Positions 1 to 8,584 of a stretch of DNA of 32,558 nucleotides are shown one piece after another; the stretch's first letter is position 1, and the number at the start of each line of letters is the position of its first letter. Origin of the DNA: an uncultured Alphaproteobacteria bacterium (lineage in GTDB: Bacteria; Pseudomonadota; Alphaproteobacteria; Rhodobacterales; Rhodobacteraceae); NCBI GenBank assembly GCA_902600895.1, contig CACKLF010000014.1, positions 1-32,558 of the forward strand, written 5' to 3'. The position numbers and the translations under genes are program-made. A model generated the notes under the pieces. That model saw only the letters and a list, made by a program, of their open reading frames with translations. It searched no databases and was not told the DNA's origin.

Positions 1-1
1 A

Positions 2-403
2 TTTGCTCCAGGTGATATTAATTTGACGTTTAAGAAATATTTTGAGACTGAAGTAAAATGTATTTTAGAAAGTGACTTCATAACCCGAATAGAAGGAAAC
101 GCCTTGGACGCTAAACTTATGCAAAATTATTTTCAAAGTTTTGGTGACAAAAATACTTATGCTGTTTCCCATGTAGGTTGGGGTTTAAATAGGGAAGCGC
201 GGTATGAAGCGATTTCAATGTATGAGAAAAGTGAGATTAATGGTACAGAATTAAGAGTTCTTGAAGGTAATTTTTTGTTTTCAACCGGAGCTAATGAATT
301 TGCCAATAGATTTACAGAGGGCCATTTTGATTTACCGATGCTTGGGTGTGATATTGATCTAGATGGAGAGATGGTTGTAGAGAAAGGAAAACCATTGTGT
401 TGA
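2..403 (+). CDS. 2,5-dihydroxypyridine 5,6-dioxygenase-like protein (NicX family), C-terminal part
   Basis: This is the 3' end of a gene cut by the window edge. The frame stays open to base 2 and reads FAPGDIN upstream of the first possible start (TTG at 23), a motif seen in this family. NicX-type enzymes are Fe(II) dioxygenases with an M29-aminopeptidase-like fold that open the ring of 2,5-dihydroxypyridine to N-formylmaleamate. Visible hallmarks are the VSHVGWGLN motif (His near base 170) and the C-terminal FSTGAN...GHFDLPM block. In the characterised family, a His in the first motif and the His-x-Asp of the second are iron ligands. The final 7 bases overlap the next gene, an alpha/beta hydrolase, which is the expected partner for deformylating N-formylmaleamate. 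The family call is good. The exact substrate is not proven, because related enzymes may act on other hydroxypyridines. Confidence 0.8.
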   Translation, partial: FAPGDINLTFKKYFETEVKCILESDFITRIEGNALDAKLMQNYFQSFGDKNTYAVSHVGWGLNREARYEAISMYEKSEINGTELRVLEGNFLFSTGANEFANRFTEGHFDLPMLGCDIDLDGEMVVEKGKPLC

Positions 404-1167
404 GCAAGAAAGCTGGTTTTGAGTATTTTGAAAGTGGAGAGGGTAAGCCAATACTATTACTTCATGGGATAGGAACAACTCTAGAAATTTTTAAAAATCA
501 GGTTGATAAGATACCAGGTAGGCTAATTGCAGTAAATTTACCCGGATATGGAAATTCAGATGGGTTGAAACATTTTACATTTGAAAATATTTACTGTCGC
601 TTAAAAGAATTTACCAGTTGTTTGGGTCTAAATGAGTTTTCACTAATGGGGCATTCTCTAGGTGGAATGCTTTCTATTGATTTTGTTTGTAGAGACTTTA
701 ATAGTATTGAAAAATTGTATTTAATTGGAACTACGCCTTTTTTTGGGAGTAAGTCAGGTAGCTTTGAAAAAGAGTTTTTGAAGGCAAGACTGGATCCAAT
801 TAGACAGGGGAAAAGTATGCGAAAAATAGCAAATGACTCAATAAAAAAACTAACCGGTCCAAATGTATCTCCCGAACTATTGACCAGTTTAGAGGAACAG
901 ATGTCATCTTTGACACCGCAAACCTGGGAAGCATCAGTTAGATCATTAATTGGTTTTAATCGAAAAAGAGAGTTACTCAGTATAACCAAACCTTGCTGCA
1001 TTATATCTGGGGAGTATGATAAAAATGCACCCCCCAGAACAATGCAGGCGATGAGCAAAATGCTGCCAAACAGTAGCTATTATCTGATGGAAGGTGTTGG
1101 GCATATGATGCAATTTGAGGCTCCAGAATTATTTAACAAGATCATTTGTGAATTTTTAGAGAATTAG
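397..1167 (+). CDS. alpha/beta hydrolase, possibly N-formylmaleamate deformylase (NicD-like)
   Basis: This is a 256-residue alpha/beta hydrolase. The oxyanion-hole motif LLHGIG is near residue 21 and the nucleophile elbow GHSLGG puts the catalytic Ser at 87. Asp208 (SGEYD) and His236 (GVGH) complete the triad. There is no signal peptide, so it is cytoplasmic. It starts at GTG 397 inside the last codons of the NicX-like gene, which implies translational coupling. In nicotinate and picolinate degraders, NicD/PicE-type hydrolases of this fold remove formate from N-formylmaleamate made by the ring-cleaving dioxygenase. The fold is certain. The deformylase role rests on position and is an inference; esterase or C-C hydrolase activity is an alternative. 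Confidence 0.8.
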   Translation: MLSKKAGFEYFESGEGKPILLLHGIGTTLEIFKNQVDKIPGRLIAVNLPGYGNSDGLKHFTFENIYCRLKEFTSCLGLNEFSLMGHSLGGMLSIDFVCRDFNSIEKLYLIGTTPFFGSKSGSFEKEFLKARLDPIRQGKSMRKIANDSIKKLTGPNVSPELLTSLEEQMSSLTPQTWEASVRSLIGFNRKRELLSITKPCCIISGEYDKNAPPRTMQAMSKMLPNSSYYLMEGVGHMMQFEAPELFNKIICEFLEN

Positions 1168-2421
1168 ATGGACAAATTAATTTTTCAAAAAAAAGAATGG
1201 AGTCTTACCAATGAACAGGTTGGTATCTGTGAGAAAGCGAATAAACTTGCATCAAAGAACTTTGCGCGTAGAGCCTTTAAGTATGATACGGAGGCATCCT
1301 TTCCCACTGAGAATTATGAAGACCTGTTTTCTTCTGGGTTATTAGGAATATGTGTGCCAAAGAAATATGGGGGTTTTGGTGCAGATTTGAAAACATATAT
1401 GCTAGCAGCCTCTGAAATAGGAAGATACTGTGGTGCTACTGCTCTAACCTTTAATATGCATGTTAGTTCTTGTTTATGGACATCATTTTTAGTTGATGAC
1501 CTCAAGTTAAGTAAAAAATTAAAGGATGAACACGAGGCGCTACGAAAAGAGCATTACAGGCGTATAATTAATGAAGGAAAGGTATACGCTCAGCCCTTTT
1601 CTGAAGGAAGTGCTGCGGCTGCTGGTTTTAAGGCATTTGGCACCACGGCACTAAAAGTTTCCAATGGGTGGTTGGTAAATGGAAAAAAAATTTTTGCATC
1701 TCTTTCAGGCCACGCAGATTTTTACGGGGTTTTATGTAGTGCAATAAAAAGTAAGAGTGATGTTGGGTCTCGAAAAAATACAACGTATTTAGCTGTTCCT
1801 GCAACGGCCGAGGGAGTGAGTGTCGAAGGGAGTTGGGATCCACTTGGTATGAGAGGGACAGTTTCTCGCACTTTAATTTTTCGAGATGTCTTCGTTTCTG
1901 AGAACGAGAAGTTAATGCCTGCTGGTGTTTATCCCCAAGCTGCTAAAAGATGGCCTCACATGTTTATGACCTTAACACCAGCTTATATCGGCATAGCTCA
2001 GGCAGCCTTTGACTTCACAGTAAAATATCTCCGGGGGGAAGTCAGTGGAGTGGTTCCGGTAAAACGAAGAATGTATCCCACCAAACAACTATCGGTGGCT
2101 CAAATGAAAATTATTTTAGAGCAAACCAAAGCGATTTGGTTTCAAGCAATTTCAGAAGCTGGTCCTGACCCAACAAAAGAAAGCCTAATGCGTGCCTATG
2201 TTGCTCAGTATACAGTTATGGAAAACTCAAATAAGCTAGCTCAATTAGCAATTCGTACGTGTGGTGGCCAAGCAATGCTTAAGAGTCTTCCTTTAGAGCG
2301 TCTCTACAGAGATAGCAGATGTGGATCTTTAATGCTTCCTTGGACTGCAGAATTATGCTTGGATAAGTTGGGTAAAAGCACTCTTTACGAGGCTAATGAA
2401 AAAGATGAACCTCTTTCATAA
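1168..2421 (+). CDS. acyl-CoA dehydrogenase-family flavoprotein
   Basis: This 417-residue protein has full acyl-CoA dehydrogenase architecture: an N-terminal helical domain, a middle beta domain (QPFSEGSAAAAG, then GWLVNGKKIFASLSGHAD) and a C-terminal helical domain with CGGQAMLKSLPLERLYRDSR (about 365-384). The start ATG follows directly on the stop of the hydrolase gene. The residue usually occupied by the catalytic Glu (EGT-type motif) reads LPWTAE (390-395), so that Glu appears absent, although some relatives carry the base elsewhere. It may therefore be a genuine dehydrogenase of a CoA ester made by the next-door ligase, or a flavin-dependent oxygenase of the same fold. The family is certain and the reaction is unknown. 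Confidence 0.88.
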   Translation: MDKLIFQKKEWSLTNEQVGICEKANKLASKNFARRAFKYDTEASFPTENYEDLFSSGLLGICVPKKYGGFGADLKTYMLAASEIGRYCGATALTFNMHVSSCLWTSFLVDDLKLSKKLKDEHEALRKEHYRRIINEGKVYAQPFSEGSAAAAGFKAFGTTALKVSNGWLVNGKKIFASLSGHADFYGVLCSAIKSKSDVGSRKNTTYLAVPATAEGVSVEGSWDPLGMRGTVSRTLIFRDVFVSENEKLMPAGVYPQAAKRWPHMFMTLTPAYIGIAQAAFDFTVKYLRGEVSGVVPVKRRMYPTKQLSVAQMKIILEQTKAIWFQAISEAGPDPTKESLMRAYVAQYTVMENSNKLAQLAIRTCGGQAMLKSLPLERLYRDSRCGSLMLPWTAELCLDKLGKSTLYEANEKDEPLS

Positions 2422-3874
2422 AGTCTGTAAAGCGTCTGAGAAAGACCCAAAAAAAATTGCTATAACCTTCGAAGGCAGAGATGTATCGTATATCGAGTTT
2501 ATGAGAGATATAAATCTCATTGCTATGCTATTATCTATCAAAAAATTAAAGAAAGGTGATAGAGTTGTTTGGTTAGGACAAAATGATTACAAAGAAGTCG
2601 AAATATTTTTTGCATGTGCCAAATTAGGCATGATTTTCGTTCCAATTAATTGGCGTCTATCACCTGAAGAGATCAATGATATTCTAGCTCATTGTAGACC
2701 AAGTTTACTTATTTACCAAGATACAAAATTTATAGAAAATATAAACTGGGACATAAATTCATTATGTCATTCTAATAGTATCTACCAACTTAGTTTAGAA
2801 ATAAATAAAAGCATGCAGAAAGAAATTGTTTCTAGCGATGATCCGGTCCTAATTTCGTATACATCAGGTTCTACTGGAAAACCAAAAGGTGTATTAATAT
2901 CTCAAGAAACCATTTTGTGTAATGCTGAAATGAGTATTGAAGCGCATGCACTGAAACCATCGGATAAAGTATTAAATGTTTTACCTATGTTTCATGTCGG
3001 TGGTTTAAATATTTTAGTAACAACTGGTCTTCTGATGGGTGCTACAGTATTTTTACATAAGAAATACGATCTAGATCGAGTAATGCTCGACTTATCTTCT
3101 GTGAATTGTGCTATTTTCGTACCAAAAATATTGCAAGAACTTATTGAAAATAATCATTTTAAGAACATTGACTTGAGCAAGCTAAGAGTTCTTTCCATTG
3201 GTTCTACAATTGTACCACTGAACCTAATAAAAAAAATAGCATCTCTTGGTTTAAATCTTGTGCAATTATATGGAACTACGGAAGTTACACCATTTGCAAT
3301 TCATCAAAGGTCTGATGATGCTACATCGTCTATGGGAAGTATCGGTAAGCCTGGTTTACATTGCGATGTGAAGTTAATTGATAAACAAGGGAATGAAGTT
3401 CAAGTAGGCCAAATTGGCGAAATTTGTGTGAGAGGCAAAAGCTTATATTTAAAATATTTCCGTGATAACAGAGAGGTGCGTGAAAATGACTGGTTCCGAA
3501 CTGGAGATTTGGCAAAGATGGATGATAATGGAAACTTTTGGTTTATAGATAGAATCAAGAATGTGATTATATCAGGAGGTGAAAATATCTTTCCAGCGCA
3601 AATTGAAAATCTCTTCTTATCCAGTTTTGAATTTGAAGTCGCCGCAGCAGTAGCAAAAGCTGACGCAAAATGGGGAGAAGTTCCAATATTGTTTGTAGAA
3701 GGAGAAAATAGATATAAAATTGATTTTCTTAAAGATAAGATTTGGAAAAAGATAGCAAGTTATAAGCGACCTCATCAGATTAATTTTTTAAAGAAATTTC
3801 CGCGGAATACTATGGGTAAGGTTGATCTAAACCAACTTCGCATTATTGCTAATTCTACAGCCATTTCTAATTAA
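2396..3874 (+). CDS. AMP-forming acyl-CoA synthetase / acid-CoA ligase
   Basis: This 492-residue member of the adenylate-forming enzyme family activates a carboxylic acid to its CoA thioester through an acyl-adenylate. All core motifs are present: the P-loop YTSGSTGKPKGV (155-166), QLYGTTE, WFRTGDL, the hinge DRIKNVIISGGENIFP, and PRNTMGKV with catalytic Lys475. The gene overlaps the end of the acyl-CoA dehydrogenase gene by 26 bases if ATG 2396 is used; ATG 2405 is a second choice. The acid substrate cannot be read from the sequence. Given the neighbours, an N-heteroaromatic acid or a ring-cleavage product is plausible. An 83-bp gap follows, the first break in the cluster. Confidence 0.9.
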   Translation: MKKMNLFHKVCKASEKDPKKIAITFEGRDVSYIEFMRDINLIAMLLSIKKLKKGDRVVWLGQNDYKEVEIFFACAKLGMIFVPINWRLSPEEINDILAHCRPSLLIYQDTKFIENINWDINSLCHSNSIYQLSLEINKSMQKEIVSSDDPVLISYTSGSTGKPKGVLISQETILCNAEMSIEAHALKPSDKVLNVLPMFHVGGLNILVTTGLLMGATVFLHKKYDLDRVMLDLSSVNCAIFVPKILQELIENNHFKNIDLSKLRVLSIGSTIVPLNLIKKIASLGLNLVQLYGTTEVTPFAIHQRSDDATSSMGSIGKPGLHCDVKLIDKQGNEVQVGQIGEICVRGKSLYLKYFRDNREVRENDWFRTGDLAKMDDNGNFWFIDRIKNVIISGGENIFPAQIENLFLSSFEFEVAAAVAKADAKWGEVPILFVEGENRYKIDFLKDKIWKKIASYKRPHQINFLKKFPRNTMGKVDLNQLRIIANSTAISN

Positions 3875-3957
3875 TTCATAGTAAATGGAAAATCTCTATT
3901 GCAAGGAATGCTTTTGATAAGATACACTAATGTGGTTTGAAAACAGGTTAAAAAGAA

Positions 3958-4818
3958 ATGAAATATGAAGCTCCGGAAACGATAGATCAGGCAATCGATA
4001 TTTACTCTAAATTTAATGGGTCTAAGAAAATTCTTGCAGGCGGAACAGACGTTTTGGTGCAGCTTCGTACAGATATAGTTAGACCTGAAATGGTGATGAA
4101 TATTAAAAAAATTAATAGTTTGCACGAATTCTGTATTGTGGACGGATACTGGAAAATTGGTGCTGCGGTGTCTGCGTCTAAAATTACAAAAAATACAGCA
4201 TTTATCTCTGAGTGGCCTGGTATTGCAGAGGGGGTTGGATTAATTGGTTCTACCCAAATACAGAATAGGGCTACTTTAGTGGGAAATCTTTCTAACGCCT
4301 CTCCTGCTGCAGATGGTATTCCAGCCCTTGTTGCCGCAAATGCAAAAGTTGAAATTGTAGGTCAGCAAGGAAGCAGAGTTAAGGATGTATATTCTTTGAT
4401 TGAAGGACCAGGAAAGTTACATCTTAGCAAAGACGAATTCATCACCCATATTTTAATTCCTTTACAGAGGGATAGAAGTGCAGACTGCTATCTTAGATTT
4501 ATTCCGAGGACGGAGATGGATATTGCTGTCGTTGGGTGTGGTGTAAATTTGTCAGTAAAAAATCAGTCTATATCATCGGCAAAAATAGTTCTTGGGGCTG
4601 TTGGTCCAAAGGTTATATTTGCTGATGAAGCTGCAGAGTTAGTTTTAAATTCAAGATTGGATAAAGATGTTATTTTGAAACTACAGCGTATGTGTGAAGA
4701 GATCGCTACTCCAATTAGTGATAAGCGTGGCTCAATAAGATTTCGCCGTCAAGTAGCGGGTGTACTTGCAAAAAGGGCATTGCAAAAAGCTTATGCTCGT
4801 GCTTTGGAGGTATCATGA
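3958..4818 (+). CDS. molybdenum hydroxylase, FAD-binding medium subunit (CoxM/XdhB-like)
   Basis: This 286-residue FAD subunit of a three-subunit molybdenum hydroxylase passes electrons from the 2Fe-2S centres to the final acceptor. The FAD pyrophosphate motif AGGTD (27-31) and the second FAD motif, IQNRATLVGNLSNASPAAD (101-119), are both present. No four-Cys insertion like the 4Fe-4S loop of 4-hydroxybenzoyl-CoA reductase beta is visible, which argues against that enzyme. Gene order medium-small-large matches coxMSL, and the stop overlaps the next start as ATGA. The upstream gap could hold a promoter, but I see no clear one. Confidence 0.92.
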   Translation: MKYEAPETIDQAIDIYSKFNGSKKILAGGTDVLVQLRTDIVRPEMVMNIKKINSLHEFCIVDGYWKIGAAVSASKITKNTAFISEWPGIAEGVGLIGSTQIQNRATLVGNLSNASPAADGIPALVAANAKVEIVGQQGSRVKDVYSLIEGPGKLHLSKDEFITHILIPLQRDRSADCYLRFIPRTEMDIAVVGCGVNLSVKNQSISSAKIVLGAVGPKVIFADEAAELVLNSRLDKDVILKLQRMCEEIATPISDKRGSIRFRRQVAGVLAKRALQKAYARALEVS

Positions 4819-5303
4819 AAAAAGTTCATGTAAGTACTACTATAAATGGTACCTTAAAAGAGTTCTTATGTGATACTAGGGAAACTCTGTTGGATGCTTT
4901 AAGAGATCACATGTTGCTCACTGGAACAAAGGAGGGTTGCGGCACCGGTGACTGTGGTTCTTGTTCTGTTATTTTTGATGGTGATGTGATTTGTTCATGC
5001 TTAACACTAGCTGCAGAAGCTGAAGGGAGAAATATTGAAACAATAGAAGGAATGGCTGAAGGTGGTGAATTACACGTCCTTCAAAAAAAATTTCTTGAAC
5101 ACGCTGCCCTTCAATGTGGCATTTGTACTCCAGGAATATTAATGGCAAGCAAGGCATTACTGAAAAAAAATAACAATCCATCTGAAGAGGAAGCGCGATT
5201 TTGGCTTGCTGGAAATCTTTGTCGTTGCACTGGGTATGATAAAATAATCAATGCAGTATTAGATGCTGCCAGAGAAATTCGGGAGGAATCTGATGGCGTT
5301 TGA
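4815..5303 (+). CDS. molybdenum hydroxylase, 2Fe-2S small subunit (CoxS/XdhC-type)
   Basis: This 162-residue iron-sulfur subunit relays electrons from the Mo centre to FAD. The N-terminal plant-ferredoxin-like 2Fe-2S site is in EGCGTGDCGSCSV (Cys42, 47, 50, with Cys62 as fourth ligand). The C-terminal helical 2Fe-2S site uses Cys101, 104, 136 and 138 (CGIC and NLCRCTGY). Length and spacing are typical of the family. It overlaps the FAD-subunit gene by 4 bases and the Mo-subunit gene by 11 bases, so the three subunits are probably translated together at a fixed ratio. Confidence 0.95.
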   Translation: MKKVHVSTTINGTLKEFLCDTRETLLDALRDHMLLTGTKEGCGTGDCGSCSVIFDGDVICSCLTLAAEAEGRNIETIEGMAEGGELHVLQKKFLEHAALQCGICTPGILMASKALLKKNNNPSEEEARFWLAGNLCRCTGYDKIINAVLDAAREIREESDGV

Positions 5304-7539
5304 TAATGTGAGCGCAAAGTCATTTAAAGTTGTAGGAACTAGGCCAGAAAGACCTGATGGAATAGAAAAAGTAACTGGGCAGGCTAGGTTTGGTGCTGAT
5401 GCTTATTTACCAGGAATGCTTCATGGAGCAATCTTACGGTCACCTCATGCACATGCTAAAATTTTATCTATTGACATATCAGCTTTGGAAAATGATAAGT
5501 CTGTGAAAGCTGTGGTGACTCGTAACGATTTTGAGTGCAACTTGACCGGTGAAGATTGGAATATCCTAGAAAACATTATGGCCGGTGAGAAAGCCCTTTA
5601 CGATGGGCATGCAATAGCGGCAGTAGCGTGTTCATCGCTATTAGAAGCGAAAGATGCTTTAAAGAAAATAATAGTTCAGTATGAAATTCTTCCTCATGTT
5701 ACAGATGTTGAAGAAGCCATGAAGGAAAACGCTCCCGTGATTCGTGAAGGTAGTGCAAGATCGTCAGTTCCTAAAGGAATGCACCCAAATATTGTTGGTT
5801 ATCATGAGAGTGGGCATGGGGATGTAGAAGCTGGATTCAAGGAAGCTGATCTAATTTTAGAGGAAAATTTCAGAACTGAGGCTGCTCATCAAGGTTATAT
5901 TGAACCTCATGCATGTCTAGCAACAATGATGCCTGATGGTAAAGGTGAGGTCTGGTGTTGCACTCAAGGGCACTTTAATGTGGCAAAAGTTTGTGCAAAA
6001 CTTTTAGGATCAGACGCAAGCCAAATACGAGTAACTGCATCTGAAATAGGTGGAGGCTTTGGTGGAAAAACTGCTGTATTTATAGAACCTGTAGCCCTTG
6101 CACTATCAAAAAAGGCAACGCATCCAGTAAAGATCGTGATGTCTAGAAATGAGATTTTTAGAGCTACTGGTCCAACCTCTTCAACATCAATGCATGTTAA
6201 GATTGGTATGAAAAAGAATGGAAAGATTACGGCTGCTGAAGGGACTTTTAAACTTCAGGGGGGAGCATTCCCTGGCTCACCTATGGCAGAGTCAGCAATG
6301 TGTGCATTTGCACCCTACGAATTGGATAACGTACGAAGTGTTGGTTGGGACGTAATGTGTAACAGGCCCAAACAGGCTGCTTATCGTGCTCCAGGTTCCC
6401 CCATGGCAGCATTTGCTGTAGAAAGTATTATTGATGAATTTTGTAAAAGACTAAAGTTAGATCCAATTGAGGTAAGATTGATTAACGCGGTTACAGAGGG
6501 TTCAAAGTCTTCTTATGGGCCTAAATTTCAAAGAATTGGTCTAGTTGAAACCCTCGAAGCTGCAAAATCTCATCCACATTATGCTGCGCCAATAGAGCGA
6601 GGAGTTGGTAGGGGAATTTCTTGTGGATTTTGGTTCAATTTTGGTGGCGAAACTTGCGTGTCTCTGGCTTTATCTGAGGATGGAACCGCTTCTCTATCTG
6701 TAGGTACACCTGACATTGGCGGATCACGCGCTTCAATGAGTCAAATAGTTTCTGAAGAGTTGAATATACCCTACGAAAAGGTAAGAGCAACGGTCGCTGA
6801 TACTGCAACTCTAGGTTATAACGAAATCTCACATGGAAGTCGCGTAACATTTGCTACTGGATTAGCTACTATTAAGGCAGCGCAAGACATGAAAAAAAAG
6901 CTTTGCTTGCGTGCAGCTAAAGTATGGGGATTAGATGAAGAGGCAGTTTATTGGGAAGAGGGTTATGTAAAGCCAGCAGGACCAAATGCTGGTGATCACG
7001 AACCATTATCTATTGCAGACATTGCAAAAACAATGGGCCGAACAGGAGGACCCATTGTAGGGCATTATGAGGCAAGTCCTGAGGGAGCTGGCGTAAGTTT
7101 TGCGACTCATATAGTGGATGCTAAGGTTGATAAAGAAACAGGCTTTACTTCAATTGAGAGGTATACTGTTATTCAAGATGCTGGAAAGGCAATTCATCCC
7201 TCATATGTAGAGGGTCAATTTCAAGGTGGGGCTGCTCAAGGCATAGGGTGGGCTTTAAATGAGGAGTATATCTACGATAAAAAAGGTATATTGCAAAATG
7301 CTGGATTTCTAGACTATCGTATTCCCGTGGCATCTGATTTGCCAAAAATTGATACAGAAATAATTGAAGTACCAAATCCTGGACATCCGTATGGTGTACG
7401 AGGTGTAGGAGAAACTTCTATATGTCCTCCCTTGGCAGCGATAGCTAATGCTGTATCTAGTTCTGCTGGTATAAGGATGAAACAATTACCCATGTCACCA
7501 CCAAAAATTTTAGAAGCTATGGATGATAACAATGGCTGA
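5293..7539 (+). CDS. molybdenum hydroxylase, molybdopterin-binding large subunit (XDH/nicotinate-hydroxylase type)
   Basis: This is the catalytic subunit, 748 residues from ATG 5293, which has a GGAGG ribosome site 7 to 8 bases upstream. An upstream TTG at 5263 is less likely. Molybdopterin-binding GGGFGGK is at 253-259 and the conserved active-site base is Glu707 in GVGETS. The active-site loop reads AAYRAPGSP (about 362-370). It lacks the Cys-containing VAYRCSFR loop of form I CO dehydrogenase, so this is a hydroxylase of the xanthine, nicotinate or aromatic type, not a CO dehydrogenase. It probably hydroxylates an N-heterocycle next to the ring nitrogen, consistent with the NicX-like gene upstream. 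The substrate is inference. Confidence 0.92.
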   Translation: MAFDNVSAKSFKVVGTRPERPDGIEKVTGQARFGADAYLPGMLHGAILRSPHAHAKILSIDISALENDKSVKAVVTRNDFECNLTGEDWNILENIMAGEKALYDGHAIAAVACSSLLEAKDALKKIIVQYEILPHVTDVEEAMKENAPVIREGSARSSVPKGMHPNIVGYHESGHGDVEAGFKEADLILEENFRTEAAHQGYIEPHACLATMMPDGKGEVWCCTQGHFNVAKVCAKLLGSDASQIRVTASEIGGGFGGKTAVFIEPVALALSKKATHPVKIVMSRNEIFRATGPTSSTSMHVKIGMKKNGKITAAEGTFKLQGGAFPGSPMAESAMCAFAPYELDNVRSVGWDVMCNRPKQAAYRAPGSPMAAFAVESIIDEFCKRLKLDPIEVRLINAVTEGSKSSYGPKFQRIGLVETLEAAKSHPHYAAPIERGVGRGISCGFWFNFGGETCVSLALSEDGTASLSVGTPDIGGSRASMSQIVSEELNIPYEKVRATVADTATLGYNEISHGSRVTFATGLATIKAAQDMKKKLCLRAAKVWGLDEEAVYWEEGYVKPAGPNAGDHEPLSIADIAKTMGRTGGPIVGHYEASPEGAGVSFATHIVDAKVDKETGFTSIERYTVIQDAGKAIHPSYVEGQFQGGAAQGIGWALNEEYIYDKKGILQNAGFLDYRIPVASDLPKIDTEIIEVPNPGHPYGVRGVGETSICPPLAAIANAVSSSAGIRMKQLPMSPPKILEAMDDNNG

Positions 7540-7777
7540 CGTTTATCTTTGGGCTGGAGCAAAGCGTTTAATTGAGGATGAGAGTCCACTCAATATCAGC
7601 GGTAAAACCGTAGGTGAGCTGCTTCAAAATCTGGTAGTTAAGTATCCTAATTTGAAAAATATTGTAAGAGAGGGTGTTTCATGTTCGGTTGATGATAAAC
7701 TTGTTTTCAACTCGTCCACAGAGACTGTCTTTGAAAATAGTGAAGTATACATTTTTGAAAGAATCTCTGGTGGGTGA
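7532..7777 (+). CDS. MoaD/ThiS-like small sulfur-carrier protein
   Basis: This beta-grasp protein of about 81 residues (84 if ATG 7523 is used) ends exactly in ISGG. The C-terminal Gly-Gly is adenylated and converted to a thiocarboxylate in MoaD and ThiS proteins. Family features include the N-terminal strand with a WAGAKR motif, a KTVGELLQNL helix and VYIFERISGG at the end. The gene overlaps the Mo-subunit gene, and its stop overlaps the following start (GTGA). Its place in the operon suggests a dedicated sulfur donor for the molybdopterin cofactor of the hydroxylase. Other roles in sulfur transfer are possible. No MoaE, XdhC or activating enzyme is in view. Confidence 0.82.
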   Translation: MADVYLWAGAKRLIEDESPLNISGKTVGELLQNLVVKYPNLKNIVREGVSCSVDDKLVFNSSTETVFENSEVYIFERISGG

Positions 7778-8178
7778 CATTTTATAGCATGTCATATTTT
7801 GGTGGAAGTTTAACAAATTATAACAAAGGAGATATTATCTATTCAATAGATGATAAATCTGAATTTGTTTATCTTATTCATAGTGGGCAGGTAGGTATTT
7901 ATTCAAGACATGGTCTTGAATTAGGAAGTTTGCGGGACGGAGAAATCTTTGGTGAGGTTGGTCGCGTAATTGGGACTCTAAGAACAGTAAATGCAAAAGC
8001 AAAAACGGACTGCAAGCTTTTTTTGATTGAGTGGGCCAAAATAAATGAAAAATTAGAGCAAGCAGATCCCGTTTTGAGCGCTATTATAAGGGGACTCGCT
8101 AATAGGATCGGGGATGCAAATGCGTTGGCTGAAAAGCATTGGCAGGAGTTATCACTTTATAAGTCATTAGAAAAATAA
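7774..8178 (+). CDS. standalone cyclic-nucleotide-binding domain protein
   Basis: This 134-residue protein consists of one Crp-like effector-binding domain with no helix-turn-helix and no kinase or channel part. The jelly-roll motifs are clear: YNKGDIIYSIDDKSEFVYLIHSGQVGI, cut here into its halves at about residues 16-30 and 31-42, then the phosphate-binding cassette with FGE (59-61) and Arg70. The Glu and Arg that contact ribose and phosphate in cAMP receptors are kept. The GTG start at 7774 overlaps the moaD-like stop; ATG 7789 is the alternative. It ends the + strand operon. Its role is unknown; it may tie the hydroxylase to a second messenger or be a partner of another protein. Confidence 0.8.
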   Translation: MTFYSMSYFGGSLTNYNKGDIIYSIDDKSEFVYLIHSGQVGIYSRHGLELGSLRDGEIFGEVGRVIGTLRTVNAKAKTDCKLFLIEWAKINEKLEQADPVLSAIIRGLANRIGDANALAEKHWQELSLYKSLEK

Positions 8179-8180
8179 AA

Positions 8181-8573
8181 TTAAGTCCTTATAAGTTTAA
8201 AAACACCCGTACTAGTAGATAGAATATTTTTATTTTTATCGGTAATACTTCCTTCACAAAAAGCTAATCTGTGGGTCCGTCTTGTAATCGACCCTGTCGC
8301 ATAAATTTTTTCACATTTTGTTTCCAAGAGATAATTAATATTCAAGCTCAAAGTTATTGAGCTTATTTTTTCATTTTTTTTTTCAGAGTAACTGCCAGCT
8401 ATTCCCATTGCAATGTCAAGAATAGTTGAATAGACTCCACCGTGGGTTATTCCATAAAGGTTTAAATGGTGGGGTGCTAATTTGAGTGATAGATAACTAC
8501 CCATTTCATCAACTTTTTCTAATTTAATTCCAACAAAATCTTGAAATGGATTTTCTCTGCTTATTTTGATCAT
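8181..8573 (-). CDS. PaaI-like hotdog-fold thioesterase
   Basis: This 130-residue hotdog protein has the characteristic GITHGGVYSTILDIAMGIAG stretch (41-60). It includes the HGG turn (His44) and an Asp53 that fits the acidic residue of PaaI-type acyl-CoA thioesterases. Such enzymes hydrolyse aromatic or medium-chain acyl-CoA esters and often relieve CoA trapping in aromatic catabolism, which suits the CoA ligase nearby. It converges on the cyclic-nucleotide gene with 2 bases between the stops and lies 11 bases downstream of the amidase gene, so those two are probably co-transcribed. Confidence 0.85.
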   Translation of the reverse strand: MIKISRENPFQDFVGIKLEKVDEMGSYLSLKLAPHHLNLYGITHGGVYSTILDIAMGIAGSYSEKKNEKISSITLSLNINYLLETKCEKIYATGSITRRTHRLAFCEGSITDKNKNILSTSTGVFKLIRT

Positions 8574-8584
8574 TTCTAAAAACC

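Noticed and set aside
591-1058. 155-aa - strand open frame
   Set aside because: It lies wholly inside the alpha/beta hydrolase gene, which has an intact catalytic triad.
3958-4818. 4-hydroxybenzoyl-CoA reductase beta subunit
   Set aside because: Length is standard for FAD subunits and no four-Cys 4Fe-4S insertion is present.
5293-7539. CO dehydrogenase large subunit (CoxL)
   Set aside because: The active-site loop is AAYRAPGSP without the Cys of the form I VAYRCSFR loop.
8179-8180. Terminator between the convergent cNMP-domain and thioesterase genes
   Set aside because: The stops are 2 bases apart and no hairpin with a T-run is visible around them.
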